The position numbers and the translations under genes are program-made. 64,000 nucleotides of DNA, taken from NCBI GenBank assembly GCA_004431415.1, contig QPMI01000609.1, positions 124,001 through 188,000 of the forward strand, written 5' to 3'. Shown piece after piece: positions 55,791 through 64,000 of the stretch (positions are counted from its first letter, which is position 1; each line of letters opens with the position of its first letter). The notes beneath the pieces were generated by a model that saw only the letters and a list, made by a program, of their open reading frames with translations, did not search any database and had not been told where the DNA came from. Source of the stretch: Cyanophora paradoxa. Taxonomy: Eukaryota > Glaucocystophyceae > Cyanophorales > Cyanophoraceae.

Positions 55791-58350
55791 CGGGCGGGCG
55801 CGGCGGCCGCGGCCGGCAACCCTCTTTCACATATATCTACGAGACTCGACTCTCGAGTCTGGCCCCGCGGCCGCGAGCGCGGGCCGGCCATTTCCGCGTG
55901 CAAGATTTACATCCGTACGCGTAGTCCAGGCGCGCATGCAGCAGTATATATGCGCATGCAGGAGCGCTAGCTCACATTTTTCATATATAGAGTATAATTG
56001 CCGGTTACCTGATCATGAACTGCCAGGCTGTGCTTTTCTCTTTTTGAGGCTCATTCATTCACATATAACGGCCCTGGATCGGGCCATGGCCATGGCATTC
56101 CAGTGTCCGACGGTCGAGCCATCATTAGATTTTCCCATCCATTTCAATTTCAATTCTCCCACCATTCTCCTGTTCAGACTGTTTCGAGCTTGGCGGAGCT
56201 AGAGGCGACATTGCACGATATATAGTTTAATTCGTGCAATGTCCGGCGACATCAGGTCCGCCGTTGATAATTAATATTAGCTTGACTTAGTAAGCCTATT
56301 AGCCCGGTCTAGTACGTTCAAGCAGCGGTGCCTGATAACCCCGGTAGCTATAGCTCACAGAAGCGCAGATTCTTCGAAGTATAGACATGCCAGATTCTTC
56401 GAAGTTGTCAGTTTGGGTTTTGTGCGTATGACGGCATCATGGTATTTCTCAGAGTCTATTTTTTTTTTTGGTGAATTACCGGCCACAGTCTCTAGACACC
56501 AGCACTGCGGGGGCTGCCCATGGCCAGGGGGCATAAAGACAAAAAAGCAAAATAACTAAGACAAGAGCACGAAGAAAGATAAGACAAAGAGCCAAAATCA
56601 GAGTCTAATCGTTGATTCATAAATGTTTAATCTCAATAAACATCATAGTATGCTCAAAATTTTAAATCGAGCAGTGGCGAATTCAAAAATGATTCGAATT
56701 CGAAGGGAGACCCTCGCGCGGCCCCTCAGGTCAAGACTAGTATTTACGTAGTTATAGGGCCCCGCCAAAGGCTTTCGAATTTCCTTACGGGGCTTTCGAG
56801 GCCCTGATCATGAGGGCCAGGTCGCAGTGTGCCTCAGCGAGTTCTAACCGTTGAACGACTCTCATCAGGGCATGCGTTATGGCATCGGAGATCGACTCAG
56901 GGCGGCGATGATCAGGATTCATGATCATCATGATATCGATCATCGGATCAGGATGGGAGTCGTCAATGACTCGTCATGATCATGGCATAGACTCATAAGC
57001 TTGCAACTTCTAGAAAACTTCAAGGCTTCAAGGCTTGCAGCCTCAGGCTGCAGCTTCAAGGCTTGAAAAATAAATTGAAGCCTGCAACTAGGCTGCAATT
57101 GCAAGTTCTGCAATTTGGCAACAGCGCTAGCAGGCTGCAAGGAGCCTGTCGACGTCAGGGAACGAAACGCCCGAACTTCGGAGCGTTCACATGCAGAGGG
57201 CCATTTCTTGCATTCATTCCCCTGAGCTATATCTGGCGCCTCCATCTGGCCCCGCTCGCCGCCGCTGTACACGCCGCACATCGCGGCACATGTACAGCTA
57301 CTGCTATAGGTCCGTGGCTCACTTTGCATCGTGCTCGGTTCGCTCACCGCGGGCGATCCGGCGCAGCGCATCTGGCGGTTCGTCGCCCTCGCGCCGCCGC
57401 CGCATGTCAACGCGATCCCGTGCGCGTGGTTGTGGCGGAGCGCGCGCGCAGGGCATGGGGGCGGCATGCTGCAGCTCGTCGGCGATAGCGGCGGCGCCTG
57501 GGGAGTGCGACGCGCTCGAGCGTTTCGCACACCGGGCGATGTGTGGCTGGAGCTGGTGCCTCGTAACGCTGTCCCCCCCGGTTTTGGGCAGCCCCAAAAC
57601 CGGCGCTGGCGCGGCGGCGGCAGCGCGGAGGACCCGAAGCGGTACACAGCGCAATCGGCGCTCTGTACTGCGCATGCATAACGCGACCAGAGCGCTAGCA
57701 GCGCGGACTGCATGACGGAATCGCTGCCCCCCCCCTCCGCAAGCGGGCGCGCGGGACCTTGGCGCGCGGGCGCGCAGCGCGGATCCGCTAGCAAAAAGGA
57801 CCTATGCGCGCCGATTCCCTAGCACTCGTGTAGCTGTCTTGTCGATCCCGCGCCGCGAATCCCGCGCCCGCAGTGGTCGAAAATCGATGGTAACGGCGCT
57901 AGACGCCGCATAACGTATGATGATCAGCATCCCGCAATCTTTATTTATGCCAGCTGGCGCGTAGCGCGCTGCCCCCCTCGCCCCGCCATGCCACAACACA
58001 CACTCCCCAACCGAGTGATGCAATTAACTTTCTAGCAGAATGCGCTCTTGTGTCCCTGATACTACCATAGCTATAGGCCTCGCTATAGACTCATTAATAT
58101 ATTGGGAATGACATACTGTAAAGCAGGAAATATTTAAGAGCCCAAAATGTTTAGTAATTCCGGGGTTCGGCCGGTTTAGTAGGCCTAGAATAAATAAGAG
58201 TGGTACAGTGGTACTACGGTCCGCCGGCCCGGCGCCGGGCCGGTACGAATTGAAGAATTTGGCCTACTAGTAGTACGTATCGCACGGTATCGGCAGTACC
58301 ACGGTAACATGATTTGGTACACGTACTAAAACCGCAACCCTCTCTACCGC
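55791..58350. other. Intergenic region, one dispersed repeat, no supported gene
   Basis: 56459-56505 is the inverted copy of 22661-22707, including the poly-A/T edge. CAGATTCTTCGAAGT is repeated at about 56367 and 56391. At 57000-57150, CTTGCAG, CTTCAAG and their complements alternate. A minus-strand open frame of 284 codons (56940-57794) has no recognisable domain and a composition unlike the exons. Confidence 0.45.
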
Positions 58351-59955
58351 CTACCGCCGCACCGCGACCCTCTCTCCTTCGGGGAGCACGCTCCAGTTGG
58401 GGCTCTGTACCCCCCTTAGCGCCACGGGGGGTGGACAGGGGGGGGAAGAACCTGCTGGGTACGGAGCCATCGGAAGTCCTCCACGGCCGCCCACCGGTTC
58501 TCGACTCCCTCGAATCCCGCCTCCTGCGCGCGCGCCCAGCCGCCCGCATCGGCGCAGGCTCCGTGTACCCCCTTGTACCCGGTTGCCGCACCCTGGACTG
58601 GGACGGAAGCTCGGGGTACGAGAGGTTGTAGGGGGCGAATCGGAGCCCCGAGCAGTGCTCGATGATGGGGCCGCTCCGCACGTGCACGTAGAAGTCGCAC
58701 CCCTTCGCGTCGTGGATCCGGATCTGCTCATTCAGGTGAGGCTCAGATGAGCGGGGGCGACGTCGAGGAGGGGGCGGGGGCGGGGGCGGGGGCGGGGGCG
58801 GGCCTGGCGGCTCATAAGGGAGAAGGAGCAGCGCTCGGCGCCCTCGATGCGGACGGACCCGTCCACAGGCCCCGCGTGTACCCGGCAGTTCTCCACCCTG
58901 CGCGCCCGCCAAAAGTGAGCCAGAGCTGAGCGATCCAAGACGAGGAAGGCCCCAATCAAAGCGCCTGTGGATGTGCAGGGCGGAGGTGCGCTGGAGGAGG
59001 AAGACGTCGCAGTCCTTCAGGTCCCGCAGGATGACGTCACGCCCGGGCTCCAGCTCCCCGGCGCCCCGCACCAGGACCTGGCCGGCTAGCCCCGCGATGC
59101 AGACCGTCCGCTCGTCCAGTGGCCCTGCGACGACGACCTTGGGTCGGGGGGCGAGGGAGGGGAGGGGCCCGCGTCCGCGGGCGGGGGCGTCGTCGGCCCC
59201 GCGCACCGCCGGCGGGCTGGGACGCAGCCGGCGCAGGCGGCTCCTCTCTGGAGGCCTCCGGCGGCTGCTGCGGCGCGCGTCGGCGGGGCCGGCTTGCGCC
59301 CCTCTCGCGCGGCGCGCGCGCGCACCGTGGGGGCGGGCGCGGCGGCCGAAGCCGACGTGCCGGGGGACGGCGTGCGGCGGCTGCTGAAGGCGAACTTCTT
59401 CTTGGGGGCGACGGCCGCCTTGAGGGTCGCGTGCTCCTTCTCCAGCCTCGCCAGAACCTGAAGGCGTCGTCGGCGCCGCGCGGGGCTCGCTCGGGGTTCG
59501 GTTCGCGGGCGGGCCGGCGCACGTCCTGGGACTGGCGCAGGTCGTACGGGGGAAGGAACCGCGCCGCCCTCGTCACGCTCGCCTGCAGCTCCGCGACCCT
59601 CGCCGCGAGCTCGTCCAGCCTCGCCGACGCCTCCTCGCCCTGCAGCGCCTTCGCCGCGCCCAGTGCTTCCGCGATGGCTGCGCGCCGCGCGGGTCGGGCA
59701 CCCAGCGCGGCCACTGGCGGAGCGAGCGCACCGTTCTTCTCCTTCGTGAATGTCTGGTGGAACGCGGCGGCGCTCTCGCCGGGGTCCTGGTGCTCCTCGC
59801 GCTGCGCCTGCTTTAGCTCCCGCTGAACCGCGCGGCTCGCCTCGGCGGCGGCCAGACGCTCCTCGAACGCCGCGCGCTTGTCCTGCGCGCGCGTCAGCCG
59901 GCACGATGGCGCTGGCAGAGCTGGCGGCGCTGGCATGGGCTCGCACATCGCTCAT
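58351..59955 (-). CDS. TBCC: Tubulin-binding cofactor C
   Basis: TBCC stimulates GTP hydrolysis by beta-tubulin in the cofactor super-complex, releasing folded alpha/beta dimers in the cytosol. The N-terminal helical region (AAFEERLAAAEASRAVQREL and FHQTFTKEKNGA) is followed by a Lys/Ser/Pro linker and the C-CAP/TBCC beta-helix: TVCIAGLAGQVLVRGAGELE, VILRDLKDCDVFLLQRTSAL, ENCRVHAGPVDGSVRIEGAE, CSFSLMSRQ, EQIRIHDAKGCDFYVHVRSG, PIIEHCSGLRFAPYNLSYPE, and the terminal NRWAAVEDFRWLRTQQSPNW, stop complement 58351. The C-terminal W-x-x-VEDF-x-WL and SPNW are hallmarks. The catalytic arginine lies in the Q-x-R-x-H stretch (EQIRIH). The start is either ATG 59955 (MSD, then a short intron) or ATG 59948. 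Head-to-head with the PKD gene. Confidence 0.85.
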
Positions 59956-60115
59956 TGCGGGTGCGAGCGGCGCGCTGGCCCGAGATTCCGCGCTGCTCTA
60001 CAAGAGTACGTCGACAGCGACAGCAGAGGCCAGAGGAACCAGAACAAGCTCAAACGGGGCCGGGGGTTAGTCTGAGCAGGGTACAGTTGCCGCGCCGCCT
60101 CACCAGCAGAGCGCG
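59956..60115. promoter_or_regulatory. Shared head-to-head promoter region (TBCC / PKD gene)
   Basis: Only 160 bp separate the two start codons. There is no TATA box. The role is inferred from orientation and spacing. Confidence 0.4.
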
Positions 60116-63100
60116 ATGCGGGCCACCGTCGTCGCCCTCGTGGCGATGCTGGCGGTGTTAGCGCCGCTTGCAATCGGTGAGCCCAGTCGAGCTAGACACG
60201 CCGCTCGCGCGCCGGTTACCAGAGTTCTGTCAACCTCCGACCGGGCCCCACTCGCCCGCGCGATGCTCCTGTGCATATTTCCGACCCGTCGGTGTGCTGA
60301 TATCGCCCCGCGCCCCCGCCCATCGCAGCAGCTGGCCCTCCAACGGCCTCGACCGGCAAAACCTTCGTCGGCGCGTTCTCAGGCGTCCAGACTCGCACTT
60401 TCCTCGGCCAGGCGGCGGGAGGGTCGGGCGGCTACTCGTTCCATTGGCGGCAGACCGGCGGGCCGCAGGCTGATATGCACGGCGCGGAGTCGTCCATCGT
60501 GTCCGTCGACTTCCACAGTGCTGGCGCCTATTCGTTCTTGTTCACTGTGCGGGATAGCTCCGGTGAGTGGCATAGCATAGCCGCTTCGCGCTGGCGCCGC
60601 AGATTTGAAACTCCGTTGAGCAGGTCAGGAGGCATCATCCACTGTGTTGGCGTTTCTCGCCGATGGTGAGGGAATCCAAAGCGCGTTGCTGTGCCAGACA
60701 CTAACAAGATTCGCAGCTGGCACCATGCCCGAAGTCCCGGTTGGCAAGGACATCGAAGTCCGCCTGCCTCAGACCGCGGTCCGCCTCGTGGCGCCCGACG
60801 CGTCCGCCTCGACTACGTGCGCAGTCCTATCTGCTTGCATTCCCGGTTGCTAACGCCGGTTGCAGCTACTCCTGGGCAGTGAAATCGGGCCAGGCTGGCC
60901 TCACGAAGGATGGCGCGAACTCACCAGCTTTCACCGTCTCGGACCTCATGCCCGGCTCGTATGTCTTCGAGCTCACGACCCGTGACTCCGCGGCCGGCAC
61001 CTCGCGCCGCACGGTCAACCTCTACGTCCGCCAGGGTGCGCGAGTGCCTTGAAAGCTGCCGCGCCCGGCCCATGCGGCGCCGCTGACGCGAGGGCGTAGC
61101 GGAGAACGCGCTTCCGTCCGTCCAGGCGCCGGCCGAGGTCTCGGTGTACGCCCCGGCGAGCGGCACCGAGATCGCGGCGACCGCGTGGGACAACGACGGC
61201 AGCGTCTTCTCGTACCAGTGGAAGCAGGCGAGCGACCGCACGCGCGACCTGGCCGGCGCTTGCTGCCGCGCCGTCTGACGCGACGCGCGCACGCCGCCCC
61301 GCAGGAGACCGGCCCTACGACGCTCGAGCTGACGAACGTGAACGCACCGAACCTCCAGATTCTGGGAGGCCTTGTGGTCGGCGAGTACAAGTGCGTGCGG
61401 GGCGGGGCGGGCGGGGCGGCGGGGCGGCGGGCGGGCGGGCGGGCGTGGCGCCGGGGCTCACGCGGGGCGCGGCAGGCTCGCCCTGACCGTCACGGATGAC
61501 GACGGCGGCGTTACGACCGAGTACACCCGCGTCGTCGTCAAGCGTGCGCCCGCACGCTTTCTCTCCCCGCGGCGCGCCCGCCCACGCGCGCCCCGCAGGC
61601 GAGCCGGAGGCCCCGACGCTCTCGCTGGTGCCGCCGGTGCAGACCGTGCAGCTGCCCGTCCCGGGCGGCGTCTCCTTCGCTGCCGTCGTCGGCAACGCGG
61701 ACCCGTCGCGCGTCGCCCTCTCGTGGAAGGTCGCGCAGGGCTCGCCCCTGCGGCTCACGTCCCGCGGCCTCAACGTGACCTGCTCCGAGATCCTGCACCC
61801 CGGCACCTACGTCATCGCCGCCATGATGCCCGGACCCCAGGGCTCCACCATCACGGCCACCGCCACCCTCGTCGGTCCGCCCCCTCCTCCTCGCGCCGCC
61901 GGCCCCGCCCCGCCCCGCCGCGCCCCGCCGCGCCGCGTTGACGCCAGCGCGCGCAGTGGAGGCGCCGGCGGCGTCGCAGGCGGTGGCGCACGTGATGCTG
62001 CCGGTGAAGGGCGAGCTCGCGCTCTCTGCCGCCGGCGGCGCGCACACGGGCGACATGCTCTTCCACTGGGAGCAGGTCGACGGGCCGGCCCAAGTCACGT
62101 GCGCCCTCTCGGCCCGCCCCCCGCGCCTCTCCCCGTGCACGCCTCGCCGACCCCGCCGCGCACGCAGGCTGCTGGGCGGCTCGAGCCCGCGCGTGGTCCT
62201 CTCCGGCCTGAACAAGGACGGCGTCTACGTCTTCCGCTGCTCAGTCTCGAACAGCATCGGCCAGGCCGCCGTCACCGTCGTGACCCTCTACGCCTCCTTC
62301 CGTCCGCCCTTCCCGCCCGCCTTCCCGGCCGGTCGGGCCGCCCTCTGACTTGGACCGCAGCGCCGAAGCTCGTGGACGGGGCCGACGGCGAGGGCGCCCG
62401 CAAGGTGGAGATCCCGTACGAGGACGTGACCGTGGAGATCACGCCCCAGGGCGAGCGCCGCCTCTCCTTCCGCCCCATGTCGGTGCGCGCCGCTCTGTTT
62501 GTGAGTGTGTGTGCGGCTCTGACGCATCCGTGACGCGCAGATGACGCTGCGCGCCGACGCGAGCAACGTGGTCTGGCCGAACACGAAGCTCACGTGGGTG
62601 CAGTCGGCGGGCCCCGAGCTGGCGCCCAAGCAGGTCTCCGGCAACGACACGAGCGAGCTGACGCTCCAGAACCTGCTGCCCGGTTCCTACGTCATCGACG
62701 CCGTCGCCTACTCCGACTCGATCAAGGCGCGGCTGGAGCGGCCTGTGTCCTTCACCGTCAACGTCGTCCCGCGGGCCATCGTCCCCGCCGACGTCACCCT
62801 CACGGCCCCCAACAGCAGCCTCGTCCTCTCCGGCTCGGCCGACGACCTCGGCGGCTCCATCGTCTCGTACAGTGCGCCGCGCCGCGCCGCTCGTCGTCGC
62901 CGCCGCCGCCGACCGACAGCACCGCGCCGCAGAGTGGGAGCTGGTGGAGGGCCCCGCGTCGGGATCGAGCCGCATGAGCGGCGTGAACACGGCGACGCTC
63001 GCCCTGCGCGACCTGGAGCCCGGCGCCTACCGCTTCCGCCTCCGCGTCGTGGACGACCTCGGCGGCGTCGGCACGCAGACCGTCGCCGTGACCATCCACC

Positions 63101-64000
63101 CGGCCCCGGAGGCGCCCCCGGCCCCGCCCCCCAAGTTGGTCGAGACGCCGGCGCCCGAGACGCCGAGCCCGAGCCCGAGCCCGAGCCCGACGCCCGTGCC
63201 GCCGCCGACGGAGGTCGTGGCGCGCGGCCTGCCGATCTCGTCGGTGAGCGCCGGCGGGAGGACCGTCGTGGCCGTCGAGGGCGACGCGAGCGCGACGCTC
63301 CGCGCGACGGTCGTTGCGGAGGACCCGTCGCAGGTCCGCTACATGTGGGCGCAGGTCGCCGGCCCCAACGAGGCAGAGCTCGCCGGCGACTCGACGAGCG
63401 AGCTCACCGTCTCCAACCTCAAGATGGGCACGTACGCCTTCAAGGTCGTCGCCAGCGTCGGCGCCGCCGCCGCCGAGGACACCGCCACCCTCGTCGTCTC
63501 CTCCAGTGCGCCCGCCCGCCTCCCCTTCCGGCCTGCCACGGTGTCCCTGACCCCTCCGCAGCGCCCTCGCTGAGCGTCTCGTCGGCGTCGGCCGTCGCGC
63601 TCTCGGGCGATGAGGCGACCGTCTCCGCGCGCGCCTTCTCCGCCGACGGCTCTCCCATTACCTACAAGTGGGCCCAGGCCGACTCGAACCCCGCCCTCAT
63701 CCTCCTCCGTGCGCCCGCGCGCGCGCGCCGGCCCCCCACCCCGCCCACCCACCCGCCCGCCCCTAACTAACAACAACAGCCGATGCGGACGGAACGGTGC
63801 GGGTGCGCGGGGCGGGCCCGTACGCCTACGACCTGGCCGTGACGGCGACCAACGAGGCCGGCATCTCCACCACCGCCACGCACCGCCTCCTCGTCGAGGG
63901 CGGTCCGTCCGCTTCCTCGCTCACGAAGCTCACGAGGCTGACGCCCTGCAGACCCGTGGTACCGCAAGCTGGGCCTCTGGGCCTCCCTCGGCTCGCTGGC
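60116..64000 (+). CDS. Signal-peptide protein with at least seven PKD repeats (partial)
   Basis: Exon 1 (60116-60178) is a signal peptide, MRATVVALVAMLAVLAPLAI. PKD-type beta-sandwich repeats follow, each usually split over two exons: GYSFHWRQTGG to YSFLFTVRDSSG (60441-60560); YSWAVKSGQAG to GSYVFELTTRDSAAG; FSYQWKQ (GC-donor intron at 61228) to LALTVTDDDGGV; LSWKVAQGSP to GTYVIAAMMPG; FHWEQVDGPAQV to VYVFRCSVSNS; LTWVQSAGPEL to GSYVIDAVAYSDS; GAYRFRLRVVDDLGG; then, after a TPSPSPSPSPTP linker, RYMWAQVAGPNEA to GTYAFKVVAS; and ITYKWAQADSN. The form is that of K319L-type extracellular PKD arrays. The last bases read WYRKLGLWASLGSL, perhaps the start of a membrane helix. The gene continues beyond the window. 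Role: adhesion or reception at the cell surface, inferred. Confidence 0.8.

Noticed and set aside
56940-57794. A 284-codon minus-strand gene
   Set aside because: There are no domain, splice signals or coding-like third positions, and frames on the other strand are equally open.

Overview
The window looks like nuclear DNA of a GC-rich unicellular eukaryote. Genes are cut by many short introns (mostly about 40-150 bp), with donors such as GTGCGY, GTACCCC and GCGCGY and acceptors ending CGCAG. Intron interiors are C-rich on the coding strand and some hold pure C runs of 20-40 bases. The gene set (SAMHD1-like, tubulin cofactor C, YEATS, kinesin-light-chain-type TPR, LamG/REJ and PKD surface proteins) is eukaryotic. 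A haptophyte-like alga is my best guess from composition and GC-AG introns, but nothing here proves it. CDS coordinates are start-to-stop spans that include introns; exon calls are by eye.

Layout. 1-2.5 kb: three tandem-repeat families. 2.9-5 kb: a stray copy of one exon, an orphan minus-strand exon and a 534-bp inverted-repeat element with 12-bp target duplications. 5.3-11.5 kb: a long unrecognised intron-rich gene ending in TPR-like helices. 11.8-13.2 kb: a second unrecognised gene. 14.1-19.1 kb (minus): a secreted LamG plus REJ protein with a GPI-type tail. 20.1-21.9 kb: a pogo/Tigger-like DNA transposon with an internally deleted transposase. 22.0-22.5 kb: a hAT-type MITE with 8-bp target duplication.

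22.5-32.05 kb is a segmental duplication of a convergent gene pair: a plus-strand tail-anchored protein with 22-residue repeats and a minus-strand mitochondrial-type TPR protein. The right copy looks intact. The left copy is truncated, frameshifted and carries an insertion. 32.05-44.15 kb is the gene-dense core: a RING-YEATS fusion protein, a SAM-less SAMHD1-like dNTPase with a long acidic tail, 5-formyl-THF cyclo-ligase, and a multi-domain alanine-rich protein with LOTUS-like repeats. Three head-to-head pairs share short intergenic spaces (TPR/RING-YEATS, cyclo-ligase/LOTUS-like, TBCC/PKD).

46-52.8 kb is repeat-rich: a 39-bp GC minisatellite, a G-rich minisatellite, a second block of the same 178-bp satellite that starts the window, and a 2.48-kb terminal-inverted-repeat element made of two nearly identical 1.18-kb units. 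54.2-55.8 kb: an unassigned gene. 58.35-59.95 kb (minus): tubulin-binding cofactor C. 60.1 kb to the end: a signal-peptide protein with many PKD repeats that runs off the window near a probable membrane segment.

The most notable candidate for something undescribed is the RING-YEATS fusion: a ubiquitin-ligase RING joined by a charged helix to a histone-acylation reader fold.
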